Part shown: piece after piece, positions 1-8,961 of the stretch
Position numbering within the stretch: the stretch's first letter is position 1
Layout of the letters: every line of letters begins with the position of its first letter
Assembly (NCBI RefSeq): GCF_000445475.1
Contig: NZ_AUPZ01000010.1
Span: forward strand, 82,906-146,905
Reading direction: 5' to 3'
Origin: Sulfurimonas hongkongensis
GTDB taxonomy: Bacteria; Campylobacterota; Campylobacteria; Campylobacterales; Sulfurimonadaceae
Length of the DNA: 64,000 bases
Made by a program: the position numbers and the translations under genes
Notes under the pieces: model-generated
What the model saw: only the letters and a program-made list of their open reading frames with translations
Databases searched by the model: none
Told to the model about the DNA's origin: nothing

Positions 1-816
1 ATAGGTAAAGTGGTCTCTTAGATTAATAGACGGTCTTGCTATCTCTATAAACCAAAGCATATTATAAGAGCAGTTCTCTGTAAAAAAGTAGTAGTTTGAG
101 TGAGTTCCGTTTAGTTCCCAAATATGCCTTACCATCTGTAAAACTTCTTCTTCATTGAGGTTTAAATCATACTCCCAGATATCCCTTTGTTCTGTATCTC
201 TATACTCTTTGAGTTTGTCATAATAAGGAAGCAAAGAGTATTTTCCATAGTAGCCACCAAAGAGACCTTTTATAGCAAAAATAACACCATTTTCAGTATC
301 TGGATTTGCATTTGCTGCATAATTTATAGCATAAGAGAGTAGTTTAGATTTATATCCTGAGTTTATCCTCAAAAAAGTATGGCCAAACATTGAAGCTGGA
401 GAATTTATATGTGCTGATGGAAATACAATAGTGGCAGATTTTGGATTTAATCTTTTTAAAATAGAGTCATATTCATCGCATCTGACTTCTGGAAATTCTT
501 TTATATCAAGTTGTTCTTTTAACCAAGCTTTTCTTGCAGGAAATCTACAAGCAGTAGAGTTGTCATCAAATTTTGTCTCATTCAAAAGTGCTGTTATTGT
601 AGCATTTAACTCTTTTTTTGCACTTTTTTTTCCATCTTTTGATAAAAAAAAGTTTGCATCATCAATCTCACTAAAGCCATCGTTCATGTGAAGTAGCAGG
701 TGCCAATATGTACTGTTAGCTAAGTCTAAATCTTTTGCTTTGTCAAGATAATCTTTAGTAGAAGCTTGTAATAAAACTGCACAAAAAATTAGTATAAAAA
801 AATTTTTAGTTAAAAT
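1..816 (-). CDS. DUF4105 / Lnb N-terminal domain periplasmic protein (3' end cut by window)
   Basis: An open frame runs from about 816 to the left edge without a stop. It starts with a hydrophobic signal-like segment (LTKNFFILIFCAVLLQAS) and then carries the hallmarks of the DUF4105/Lnb_N family: PSAHINSPASMFGHTFLR, and later ENCSYNML with the presumed catalytic Cys. The family is a papain/NlpC-like periplasmic domain, often followed by membrane segments that would lie beyond the window. No ATG, GTG or TTG precedes the signal peptide in frame; the codon 6 nt after an AGGA box is ATT (816-814), so an ATT start is proposed. The next in-frame ATG is at 687 and would remove the signal peptide. 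The domain call is firm; the start is inference. Confidence 0.72.
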   Translation of the reverse strand, partial: MLTKNFFILIFCAVLLQASTKDYLDKAKDLDLANSTYWHLLLHMNDGFSEIDDANFFLSKDGKKSAKKELNATITALLNETKFDDNSTACRFPARKAWLKEQLDIKEFPEVRCDEYDSILKRLNPKSATIVFPSAHINSPASMFGHTFLRINSGYKSKLLSYAINYAANANPDTENGVIFAIKGLFGGYYGKYSLLPYYDKLKEYRDTEQRDIWEYDLNLNEEEVLQMVRHIWELNGTHSNYYFFTENCSYNMLWFIEIARPSINLRDHFTY

Positions 817-885
817 ATTTTTTCCTAGCTTGGTTTAGTGGATAGGGAGTCAAACGAGCCAGGCTCGCTTAACTGTTAACGTTTT

Positions 886-1332
886 TTATAAAGAAGTAGT
901 AGAGATGTTATCTAGAACATCAGACATTTCTACACTTTTTGAAGTATAGATGCTGTTGTAGTTTGCTTGAAGCGAAGATGCAAATGTTGCAGAATCTTCA
1001 ACGTTTAAAAGCTCTGCTAGAGTGTCGATTGACTCTCCATGACCAACCGCAATCTCTTTTGCAAGAATATCCATGTTTGACGCAACAAACTCCTCAGCTC
1101 TTTCATTCATAACAAACTTAGTTTTAGTACAACCAGAAGTTCCAGAAGTGATACCAAAAGTTTGGTTACCAGAGGTACCATTTGTAGTAGCTTGCAGAGC
1201 TAACATAACTGCTGTTGAATCATCCTTGATAATCATAGAACCAAGTCCACAACCTGTTTGAGAATTAACATTTGCCATAGCTGATGAAGTTAACGCAATT
1301 ACTGCTACTGCACTTAATAGAATTTTTTTCAT
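886..1332 (-). CDS. DUF3015 family secreted protein
   Basis: This 148-residue protein has an N-terminal signal peptide (MKKILLSAVAVIALTSSAMA). It then shows the DUF3015 pattern: GCGLGSMI near the mature N-terminus, the ATTNGTSGNQTFGITSGTSGC segment (about residues 48-68), and a helical C-terminal half containing NMDILAKEIAVGHGE. Members are periplasmic or surface-associated proteins of unknown function that are common in marine Gammaproteobacteria and Campylobacterota. A ribosome-binding site (AAAGGTG) lies just upstream of the ATG. It is transcribed in the same direction as the DUF4105 gene, with a 69-bp spacer containing a tight CGAGCC-A-GGCTCG inverted repeat. No function can be assigned. 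Confidence 0.8.
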   Translation of the reverse strand: MKKILLSAVAVIALTSSAMANVNSQTGCGLGSMIIKDDSTAVMLALQATTNGTSGNQTFGITSGTSGCTKTKFVMNERAEEFVASNMDILAKEIAVGHGESIDTLAELLNVEDSATFASSLQANYNSIYTSKSVEMSDVLDNISTTSL

Positions 1333-1488
1333 TTGACACCTTTATTGTATAAGATAGAACAATTCTAAACAAACTATACTTTATCAAACATTAAATAGCT
1401 AAAAAATATCTCTAATTTGATATCTTTTGCCTATTTAGCTTTTAGTGAATCTTATGTAAAATGTGTTAAAGAACATAGTATTATTGGG

Positions 1489-1494
1489 TATAAT
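1489..1494 (+). promoter_or_regulatory. TATAAT -10 box immediately upstream of mgtE
   Basis: A perfect TATAAT ends 8 nt before the mgtE ATG. With the usual 6-8 nt from the -10 box to +1, transcription would start at or next to the start codon, giving a leaderless message. No Shine-Dalgarno sequence fits in the gap. No clear -35 element is seen, which is normal for Campylobacterota. Confidence 0.5.
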
Positions 1495-1502
1495 TTCACA
1501 TA

Positions 1503-2831
1503 ATGAATAGGCTAGAAGAATACTTAAGCTCTCACGAAACAAGTGAGATGCACCCATCGGACATTGCTAAGATTTTAAAAGAGTTAGAAGATAGCGATCT
1601 AAATGAAGCTATTAAACTAATTCCAAAAGACTTAGTTGGTGATGTTGCTCTTGCACTTCCTGATAGATACTTTGACTTTGTTGTTGAATCTTTAAGTGTA
1701 GACGAGCTTTCTTATGCGGTTACAGAACTAGAATCAGATGACCAACTAGAGTTTATGCAAGAACTCGAAGAGGTTAATGAAAACGTAGCATCACAAGTTT
1801 TTGAAATCCTAGATGAAGAAGATAAGCAAGAGATAACAAAGCTTCAAACATATGGTGAAGAAGAAGCTGGTGCTTATATGCAGCTTGAAGTCTTCACAGC
1901 TAAAAAAAATGAGATAGTTCAAGATGTGATAGAAAGATTTGCAAAGCTAAGGCGCGCAAATGAGTTAGAGAATATCCAAAACTTATTTATAACCGATAAC
2001 AATGCAAAGTTACAGTACACTATTGGACTAGATGATATACTTATTTTTGATTTTTCAAAGACCTTAGAGCAAAATATTGAGCTTAGTGAGGATAGTTTTG
2101 AACCTAAGAGTGGTGTAGACAGTGATAATATAAAAACCATAGTTCATGACTTTAAGCAGTATGACCTCTCAGTTATGCCAATAGTAAATAGTTATGGTAT
2201 CTTGGTAGGTCGTATAACCTCGGACGATATTTATGACATCATTAACGAACAAGCAACCGAACAGATGTATAATCTTGCGGGTGTTGATGATGAAGCGGAA
2301 GAAGATTATGAGATACTAAAAGCTGGAAAGAAACGTGCTACTTGGTTATCTCTGAATCTTTTTACAGCTATAGGTGCATCTTTTGTTATTGGCTCATTTG
2401 CCGCAACGATAGAGAGCATAATAGCTTTGGCAATTCTTATGCCCATAGTTGCATCTCTGGGTGGAAATGTCGGCATTCAGAGTCTTACAGTTGTTGTAAG
2501 ACAGCTGGCTCTTGGAGAGGTATCTAAGAGAGAAGCTAAAAGAGTTGTAAAAAAAGAGGTTGCTATATCTATTATAAATGGCTCCCTCTTTGCCATCATC
2601 ATGGGAATTATCGCTGGTGTATGGTTTAATATGCCCTTGCTAGGAGTGGTTATCGCCCTAAGCATGATTATAAACTTTTTCGTTGCTGGATTTTTTGGTG
2701 CGGTTATACCGCTATTTTTTAGAAAAATGAACATAGACCCAGCCATTGGGAGTTCAGTTGTTTTAACAACTCTAACAGATGTTGTAGGCTTTTTTAGTTT
2801 CTTAGGGCTTGCTACATATATTTTATTATAA
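1503..2831 (+). CDS. mgtE: Magnesium transporter MgtE
   Basis: This 442-residue Mg2+ channel/transporter has the full MgtE layout. An acidic, helical N domain (about residues 15-125, beginning MHPSDIAKILKELE) is followed by a CBS pair (about 130-260, with SVMPIVNSYGILVGRITSDD). Five C-terminal membrane helices (about 285-442) contain the family signatures PIVASLGGNVGIQS and TTLTDVVGFFSFLGLA, where the conserved Asp lines the ion path. In known homologues the cytosolic domains close the pore when Mg2+ is bound. The length is normal for the family. It lies 18 bp upstream of the CNNM-like gene and probably forms a two-gene ion-homeostasis unit with it. The -10 box is only 8 nt from the ATG. Confidence 0.95.
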   Translation: MNRLEEYLSSHETSEMHPSDIAKILKELEDSDLNEAIKLIPKDLVGDVALALPDRYFDFVVESLSVDELSYAVTELESDDQLEFMQELEEVNENVASQVFEILDEEDKQEITKLQTYGEEEAGAYMQLEVFTAKKNEIVQDVIERFAKLRRANELENIQNLFITDNNAKLQYTIGLDDILIFDFSKTLEQNIELSEDSFEPKSGVDSDNIKTIVHDFKQYDLSVMPIVNSYGILVGRITSDDIYDIINEQATEQMYNLAGVDDEAEEDYEILKAGKKRATWLSLNLFTAIGASFVIGSFAATIESIIALAILMPIVASLGGNVGIQSLTVVVRQLALGEVSKREAKRVVKKEVAISIINGSLFAIIMGIIAGVWFNMPLLGVVIALSMIINFFVAGFFGAVIPLFFRKMNIDPAIGSSVVLTTLTDVVGFFSFLGLATYILL

Positions 2832-2849
2832 AAGGATAATTAAACTTAA

Positions 2850-3899
2850 ATGGACCTGTTAATACTATACTTTGCTTTAGCAATTATAATATCTTTTGTA
2901 TGTTCTGTACTTGAAGCAGTACTGCTATCTGTAAATATGTCATATGTCTCAGTGCTTGAAAAAGAGAACCCAAAAGCTGGAAGTCTTCTAAGGCTTCATA
3001 AAATAAATATACACAAATCTATTGCATCTATTCTTATATTAAACACAATCGCACATACTATTGGCGCAGCTGCCGTTGGAGCTCAAGCTGCTAACCTGTT
3101 TGGAAACGATGCTGTTGTGATTATCTCTATAGTTATGACTTTTGCTATTTTATTTCTATCTGAAATTATCCCTAAGACTATAGGAGCTATCTACTGGAAA
3201 GAGTTAGCTCCAATATCCGCTTACATGATTAGAATATTTATCTGGATTACATACCCTGTTATCATCAGCACACTTTTTGTTACAAACAAAATTTCTGAGG
3301 GCAAAGGAGATGCTCATACACTAACAAGAGATGAACTTTTAGAGAGTATGTACTTAAGTGAAGATGATGGACTCATTGATGAAAAAGAATCAGACTTTAT
3401 AGAAAATATTTTAAAACTAAACAAGATAAAGGTGAGTGAAGTATTGACGCCTAGAAGTGTTGTTTTTGCTATTGATGAAAATATGACAATTAAAGAGATT
3501 ATAGATACGCAACCTGCCATCTTCAAGGTTTCTCGTATTCCGCTTTATCGTGGATCTATAGAAGATGTTACAGGTATAGTGTTAACTAAAAAAATCTTTA
3601 AACAAGCTCTAGTAGATGATAGTGTTACCGTGGGTTCTATCAAAAAAAGTATATTTACTATAAATGAAAATATTCCTGTCTCAAAAGCACTAGATCTTTT
3701 TATATCAAAAAAAGAACACATGTTTTTAGTTGTAGATAACTACGACCAGACAGAGGGAATTTTAACTCTTGAAGATTGTGTTGAGACTGTTTTGGGTGTT
3801 GAGATAGTTGATGAGAGCGATTCTACAGATGATATGAGGCAACTAGCTAAAATGAGAATGAAACAAAGACGAAAAGAAAAGATTAATACAGAGAGCTGA
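2850..3899 (+). CDS. CNNM/DUF21-CBS membrane protein (HlyC/CorC-like)
   Basis: This 349-residue protein has an N-terminal DUF21 (CNNM) transmembrane domain (about residues 1-150, with a conserved LSEIIPKTIG near 105-115). A cytosolic CBS pair follows (about 185-310; VLTPRSVVFAID and GILTLEDCVETVLG). The C-terminal CorC_HlyC domain of longer relatives is absent: the chain ends in a basic tail soon after the second CBS. Prokaryotic CNNM proteins are linked to Mg2+/Co2+ handling, and the location directly behind mgtE fits that. Older names such as hemolysin are not supported by anything seen here. Start ATG with AAAGGATAATT upstream. Confidence 0.88.
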   Translation: MDLLILYFALAIIISFVCSVLEAVLLSVNMSYVSVLEKENPKAGSLLRLHKINIHKSIASILILNTIAHTIGAAAVGAQAANLFGNDAVVIISIVMTFAILFLSEIIPKTIGAIYWKELAPISAYMIRIFIWITYPVIISTLFVTNKISEGKGDAHTLTRDELLESMYLSEDDGLIDEKESDFIENILKLNKIKVSEVLTPRSVVFAIDENMTIKEIIDTQPAIFKVSRIPLYRGSIEDVTGIVLTKKIFKQALVDDSVTVGSIKKSIFTINENIPVSKALDLFISKKEHMFLVVDNYDQTEGILTLEDCVETVLGVEIVDESDSTDDMRQLAKMRMKQRRKEKINTES

Positions 3900-3910
3900 A
3901 GAGTATAAAA

Positions 3911-3973
3911 AACGCCATAGCCAAAAGGGGGAAGGTGCTACGGCGTTACTTCTTCGAATCTAAGGAGTGGCTA
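3911..3973 (+). other. Structured intergenic RNA or bidirectional terminator candidate
   Basis: Between two convergent genes, AACGCCATAG (3911-3920) can pair with CTACGGCGTT (3938-3947) with one A-C mismatch, enclosing a purine-rich loop with a GGGGG run. TAGCCA inside the 5' arm (3918-3923) is also complementary to TGGCTA at 3968-3973, so two mutually exclusive folds are possible. There is no clean T-run on the plus strand. It may be a terminator or a small RNA; it is not a recognised Rfam class by eye. Confidence 0.35.
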
Positions 3974-4067
3974 AAAGAGATTTATACTTCATATGAACAC
4001 TATAGGTTCTATATTTCTCTTTTTCATCTATGATTATAGGTTTATAAAGTGTAAATTAAGTGTAAAA

Positions 4068-4403
4068 TTAATCTCTTGGCTCTTTTTTCATAACAACTCC
4101 ATCTATAGCATTGATTTGGAGTTTATAATTTTTTGTTTTAGCCTTGTAAACTAGGTAGATGCCAACATGTGTGAGTTCTATCTCACTTGCGTCTTCATTA
4201 GTCTCTTTTTTGATTATCTCTTTTGCTTCTTTTTCGTCAATGTTTCTAAGCTCTCTTTTCTTTTGATCACTTTTGATGTTTACAAGTGGAGCTTTGTTGT
4301 ATCCGTGAATAGAGCTATGCTCAAGTGGAGTCATAGGTGTACTATCTGGTGGTGATGCTAAAGCAAAGAGTGGAACTAGTAGTAATGTTGCTAGATACTT
4401 CAT
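4068..4403 (-). CDS. Small exported PepSY-like protein
   Basis: This 111-residue protein has a signal peptide (MKYLATLLLVPLFALA). A linker is followed by a PepSY-like fold: an acidic-basic helix (DEKEAKEIIKKE, about residues 55-67) and then three beta strands ending YKLQINAIDGVVMKKEP. Such single-domain PepSY proteins are periplasmic and often inhibit proteases or accompany redox and metal proteins. It stands alone, convergent with the CNNM-like gene and 140 bp upstream of the ABC transporter stop codon, so the context adds little. The assignment is by pattern only. Confidence 0.55.
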   Translation of the reverse strand: MKYLATLLLVPLFALASPPDSTPMTPLEHSSIHGYNKAPLVNIKSDQKKRELRNIDEKEAKEIIKKETNEDASEIELTHVGIYLVYKAKTKNYKLQINAIDGVVMKKEPRD

Positions 4404-4543
4404 GATAAAGCCTTTGATATTTTTATATAGTTGCTTATATACAACTACTCATGAAGTGTAGCAATTTAATACTAATAATATGCTATCTTTTTTAAAGTTT
4501 AGAGTCTATATCAGCCAAAAAAAAGCAAAGCATATATCTTAAA

Positions 4544-6313
4544 TTAGAGTACCTGTTTTTTAACAAACTCCATATAATAACCCTCTTCTGCCTCTAACTC
4601 TTCATGAGTTCCACATTGAACTATCTCTCCTGCATCTAAGACATAGATGGATTCTGCATTTTTAACGGTGCTAAGCCTATGTGCAATGGTAATGACAGTT
4701 TTATCTTTTAGAAGTGGTTCTATTATGGTTTGAAGTTTTGCCTCTGTGTGAACATCAAGTGCTGAGGTTGACTCATCAAAGATTACTATGCTTGGATTTG
4801 CGATAATCATTCTAGCGATGCTAAGCCTTTGTCTCTGCCCACCTGAGAGTCTAACGCCATGACGACCTACAATAGTATCAAGTCCGTCCTCCATCTGCTC
4901 TATCATCTCTTTGAGTTGTGCTATCTCTAAAGCTTTATAAATCTCTTCATCGCTAATATGTTCATCGCCCATAGTTATGTTGAATCTAAGCGTTGAGTTA
5001 AATAGAATGGGCATCTGTAAAACTAAAAAGACTCGCTCTCTTAGTGAACGCTTATCAATCTCCTCAACATTTAAAGAGTTGTACTTTAGCTCTCCGCTGC
5101 TCTTCTCATAAAAACCAGATAAGACTTGAGCTAGAGTCGTTTTACCGCTTCCACTAGCTCCGATAAAGGCTATCTTACTTTTTGCTTTTATATCAAGAGA
5201 GATATTTTTTAGTATAAGTTTTTCATCTGCATATGCAAAGCTTAAATCTCTTATAGAGATATCTACATCTTTTTTTTCTATCTTTTTTGTTCCACTGACT
5301 TGAGTTTTTAGGTTTAGTATCTTGTTTATTCTCCCCAAAGCACTCTTAGCCGATGCATAGCTGTACTGCATAGTTAAGATATCTTGAACTGGAGTCATAA
5401 TAAACCAGATATAGCCAAACATCGCAAACATCATTCCGATGCTAAGGTCGCTATAGGCCACGAGCAAAAGTCCAGATGCACGGATAAGTTCAAACATAAC
5501 TAAAAAGATAGTGTAAGAGAGTTTTTCATATGCCACACTTTTGTAACCATACTCATTTGAAGTCGTCTGAACTTTTTTTGCATGTGAAGTAGCTTGTGTG
5601 AAAAAATAGTCCTCTTTATTTGATGCTTTTATCTGTGCGTAGAGATCTAGTGTTTCGCCTAAATTGTTTTGAAACTCCTCTATTGCACTATTTTCATCTC
5701 TTTTTAGCTTTCCTGTGATGGCAGCCATCTTTTTGCTAAGTATCATAATAAGAGGCTGGGCTATAAGGATTAAGATGCCTAAAATCGGGTCGATGATTAT
5801 CATCACAATCCCAACTGCCACGAGCGTTAAAACTGAGGAGATGAACTTACTCACACTTGTGATGATAAAGTTATCAAGTGTGTTTACGTCTGTGACAAGA
5901 TTTGAAGTGATGGCGCCTGAGCCTAGAGTTACATACTCATTCATAGAGGTAATCTTAAGATGTTCTATAAGCCTAACCCTTATCATATAAGTTACATACT
6001 TTGATATTTTTGTAAAGATTTTAGTGATGATAACGCCAAAAAAGTAGTAGATAAATCTTAGCAAAATTACCACTAAAGTAACTATAGCTATATAGTAAAA
6101 TGCTGTGGTAGACCCAAGAAAAAAGTCTATGCTATTTACAAAAAAAGCAGGTTTATCTAGTAAAACCTCATCTACCATGAGAGGGAGCATCAGAGGAATT
6201 GGGATGCTAACTAAGATGGCTAGAAGTGTTATGATTTGACCATAGATAAGAGAGGGTTTCTTATCTAATATAAGTCTATATATGCTCTTAAGAGTGATTG
6301 GTTTATTGTTCAT
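4544..6313 (-). CDS. ABC-type exporter, fused membrane and ATPase domains
   Basis: This 589-residue half-transporter has a six-helix type-1 exporter membrane domain (about residues 1-320). The nucleotide-binding domain (about 345-589) has Walker A GASGSGKTT, signature LSGGQRQR, Walker B IVIFDESTSALD and the switch histidine in AHRLSTV. All catalytic residues are present. It should act as a homodimer in the inner membrane; the substrate (lipid, peptide or drug) cannot be read from the sequence. The next gene upstream (6315) is separated by 1 bp, so the two are co-transcribed, which raises the possibility of a shared metal or stress role. Confidence 0.9.
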   Translation of the reverse strand: MNNKPITLKSIYRLILDKKPSLIYGQIITLLAILVSIPIPLMLPLMVDEVLLDKPAFFVNSIDFFLGSTTAFYYIAIVTLVVILLRFIYYFFGVIITKIFTKISKYVTYMIRVRLIEHLKITSMNEYVTLGSGAITSNLVTDVNTLDNFIITSVSKFISSVLTLVAVGIVMIIIDPILGILILIAQPLIMILSKKMAAITGKLKRDENSAIEEFQNNLGETLDLYAQIKASNKEDYFFTQATSHAKKVQTTSNEYGYKSVAYEKLSYTIFLVMFELIRASGLLLVAYSDLSIGMMFAMFGYIWFIMTPVQDILTMQYSYASAKSALGRINKILNLKTQVSGTKKIEKKDVDISIRDLSFAYADEKLILKNISLDIKAKSKIAFIGASGSGKTTLAQVLSGFYEKSSGELKYNSLNVEEIDKRSLRERVFLVLQMPILFNSTLRFNITMGDEHISDEEIYKALEIAQLKEMIEQMEDGLDTIVGRHGVRLSGGQRQRLSIARMIIANPSIVIFDESTSALDVHTEAKLQTIIEPLLKDKTVITIAHRLSTVKNAESIYVLDAGEIVQCGTHEELEAEEGYYMEFVKKQVL

Positions 6314-6314
6314 C

Positions 6315-7355
6315 TTATGCTTTTTTAAAATATGGTTTAAAGATAAAATACAACATTAAAGTCCACAAAACTATACTGCTTAGTATTTCCAATAAAGAGA
6401 CTTCTTCGTGTACATGAACTAAAGATTTTGTATCTATAGAGTTGATATCAAATACAAAATCAAGTCCTAAGCCAAAAATAACACTTCCAAAGATGATAGT
6501 CCCAAGATAGATATAAAGAGATTTAGTTCCTAGCATCTTTTTAACTACACCGATAGTCACTGTATTTGTAGCAGGTCCTGCACTTAAAAATACAAAAGCA
6601 GCTCCCGCACTGACTCCACTTAGCATAAGCGCAGCAGCTATAGGCAGGGATGCAGTTGCACAAACATACATTGGTACAGCAATAGCAATAGTAATGATAT
6701 ATGAAAGCCATGAATACTCTATGAGAATGGCACTAAGATTTTCAGGAATAGAGATAGTAATAATAGCTCCAATAATAAGACCCCATAAAAGCGGTTTCGC
6801 AATGTCACTAAGAAGATTTACGAACGCATATTCTATTGCTTTTTTAAATGAAAATTTTTGTTTAACTTCACTTTCATTTGAACAATTACTAGAGGAACAG
6901 CAGCTATCTTTTTTTTCTTCTACAACTTTTTCGTTAATGATCTCTTTGTCAAAAATATTTGTAAGTATTCCCGCTAGCATAGCTATAATCATAGAAGTTA
7001 TAACTCTGTAGAGTGTAAAAATCCAGCCAAACATACCATAAGTAGCAAGAATGGAATCAACGCCTGTTATGGGTGTAGAGATTAAAAATGAGAGAGTCGC
7101 ACCTTTGCTAGCCCCACTTTTTTTGATGCTAGATGCCAAAGGTATAACACCGCATGAGCACACAGGAAGCGGAATGCCAAAGATAGTGGACTTTATAACT
7201 GAACCGATACTCTCACTCCCAAGATGCTTAGTAACAAGTGTTTCAGGCACAAGTTCGTGCATAATCCCTGCAATAGCAAGACCAAATATGATATAAAGAG
7301 CCATTGCATTGCTAAGGTTATACAAGGCTGAGAAAAATTCTATTATTAGTTCCAT
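6315..7355 (-). CDS. SO_0444-type Cu/Zn efflux permease (DUF318/ArsP-like)
   Basis: This 346-residue polytopic membrane protein belongs to the DUF318 permease family. Two hydrophobic halves are separated by a short cytosolic loop with a cysteine cluster (CCSSSNCSNES, about residues 152-162), the arrangement typical of the SO_0444 subgroup annotated as Cu/Zn efflux transporters. The conserved PVCSCGVIPLA motif sits in helix 2-3 (about residues 62-72), and the second half repeats a similar PMYVCATASLPIAAAL element. The Cys-rich loop is a likely metal sensor or binding site (inference). It overlaps nothing but is nearly contiguous with the ABC exporter downstream. Confidence 0.82.
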   Translation of the reverse strand: MELIIEFFSALYNLSNAMALYIIFGLAIAGIMHELVPETLVTKHLGSESIGSVIKSTIFGIPLPVCSCGVIPLASSIKKSGASKGATLSFLISTPITGVDSILATYGMFGWIFTLYRVITSMIIAMLAGILTNIFDKEIINEKVVEEKKDSCCSSSNCSNESEVKQKFSFKKAIEYAFVNLLSDIAKPLLWGLIIGAIITISIPENLSAILIEYSWLSYIITIAIAVPMYVCATASLPIAAALMLSGVSAGAAFVFLSAGPATNTVTIGVVKKMLGTKSLYIYLGTIIFGSVIFGLGLDFVFDINSIDTKSLVHVHEEVSLLEILSSIVLWTLMLYFIFKPYFKKA

Positions 7356-7424
7356 AAAGCAATAATACTTCTTTATTACTTATAATAGTATATCAATGAG
7401 ATCTATTTTAATAAATAAAGTTTT

Positions 7425-8813
7425 TTATGAGTTTGCAGTGATAGCGTTTGCAATCCTCAATATTGTCTCATCCTTGCCAATTATTGCCATCACTTCATCT
7501 AGTCCTGGACCGCTCATCTTTCCTAAGAGTGCGACGCGAAGAGGCTGACCAATCTTGCCAAAACCAATCTCCATTTCACTCACTACTTCTTGCATTGCAT
7601 CATGATAATCACTAGGCAGATGCAGTTCATCTGAGTTTTGAAGCTTTAGAGCAAATGCGTTTAAAATATCTGTTGAACCATCTTTAAAGGCTTTTTTTAC
7701 AGCTTTTTCATCATAAACTCTAGGGGTTGCTAAAATCTCTTTAGTTAACTCCGCCATCTCTTTTAATGTCTTTGCCCGCTCTTTTATAGCATCTAGTAAA
7801 ATCTCTTTTTTATCATGTGAAGTCAAAACCAAGTCAAACTCACTCAGTAGCTCTGCTAGCTCTTTGTTAGAACTATTTTTAAGGTAATGTGAGCTTAGCC
7901 AATCAAGCTTTTGAGTGTTGTAGATGGATGCTGACTTGTTTATATCTTTTGGGTTAAAATGGGATATCATCTCATCCATACTAAATATTTCTTGATCTCC
8001 ATGACTCCAACCTAGGCGAACTAAAAAGTTTAGAAGTGCCTCAGGAGTGTAGCCCATCTTTTTGTACTCCATAACATCAGTAGCTCCATCCCTTTTTGAG
8101 AGTTTTTTACCCTCTGAGTTGTGTATCATAGGTACATGATAAAACTTTGGGATCTCAAAGCCTAAAGCTTCATAGATAACTATCTGCTTTGGAGTGTTTG
8201 AGAGGTGGTCATCCCCACGGATAACTTCATTTACTCCCATAAGGTGGTCATCTACTGCTACAACAAAGTTGTAAGTAGGTGAGCCATCAGCCCTTGCTAT
8301 TACAAAATCATCTAGTATATCATTTGCTTGAAAACTAACATCACCCTTAACTCCATCACGAACTAAGATCTCTGTGTTTTGAGGTGCTTTTATACGGATA
8401 ACTGGTTCAACTCCCTTTGGTGGCTCTCCATCAAAGTCTCGATATCTTCCATCATACATTGCTCTTTGCTTGTTTGCCATCTGAGTTTGGCGAAGCTCTG
8501 TTAACTCATCTTTTGACATGTAACATCTATATGCTTTTTTCTCATCTAAAAGTTGTTGTATGTACTTAGCATATATTTCATCTCTTTGTGATTGATAGAC
8601 TATTTCTCCATCGTGGGTTAGACCTAGCCAGTCAAAAGCCTTAAGAATAGCATCTGTTGCCTCTTGTGAATTTCTTGCCTTATCTGTATCTTCTATGCGA
8701 AGAAGAAACTTTCCACCATTTTTTTTAGCCCAAAGATAGGAAAAGAGGGCGGTTCTTAAACCACCAATATGAAGATAACCTGTAGGAGATGGAGCAAAAC
8801 GAGTAACAACCAT
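7425..8813 (-). CDS. gltX: Glutamyl-tRNA synthetase (class I)
   Basis: This 462-residue class I aminoacyl-tRNA synthetase charges tRNA-Glu. It has FAPSPTGYLHIGGLRTALF (residues 5-23), with the HIGH-equivalent HIGG, and KLSKRDG as the KMSKS loop (about residue 240), followed by an all-helical anticodon-binding domain. The length is typical. Campylobacterota commonly carry two GltX paralogues, one of which misacylates tRNA-Gln for the GatCAB route; which one this is cannot be decided here. The gene is monocistronic and divergent from the SurA-like gene. Confidence 0.95.
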   Translation of the reverse strand: MVVTRFAPSPTGYLHIGGLRTALFSYLWAKKNGGKFLLRIEDTDKARNSQEATDAILKAFDWLGLTHDGEIVYQSQRDEIYAKYIQQLLDEKKAYRCYMSKDELTELRQTQMANKQRAMYDGRYRDFDGEPPKGVEPVIRIKAPQNTEILVRDGVKGDVSFQANDILDDFVIARADGSPTYNFVVAVDDHLMGVNEVIRGDDHLSNTPKQIVIYEALGFEIPKFYHVPMIHNSEGKKLSKRDGATDVMEYKKMGYTPEALLNFLVRLGWSHGDQEIFSMDEMISHFNPKDINKSASIYNTQKLDWLSSHYLKNSSNKELAELLSEFDLVLTSHDKKEILLDAIKERAKTLKEMAELTKEILATPRVYDEKAVKKAFKDGSTDILNAFALKLQNSDELHLPSDYHDAMQEVVSEMEIGFGKIGQPLRVALLGKMSGPGLDEVMAIIGKDETILRIANAITANS

Positions 8814-8961
8814 TAAAGAGCCTTTTATTATAAGTAGTTTAGTAATGAAATTTTAGAGAGTTTTTTGTTAAAAGATGGTAAAAGTCTAGAAATTGAAGCT
8901 TCTTTATAGAAGTATTGGCTAAAAATAGATAAAATTACTTCTTTAATAAACAGGACAATAG

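Noticed and set aside
851..866. CGAGCC-A-GGCTCG inverted repeat as terminator of the DUF3015 gene
   Set aside because: The loop of one base is too small and no T-run follows, so it is noted but not called.
4014..4184. Plus-strand open frame of about 57 codons
   Set aside because: It overlaps the exported PepSY-like gene on the opposite strand, has no ribosome-binding site and low-complexity composition.
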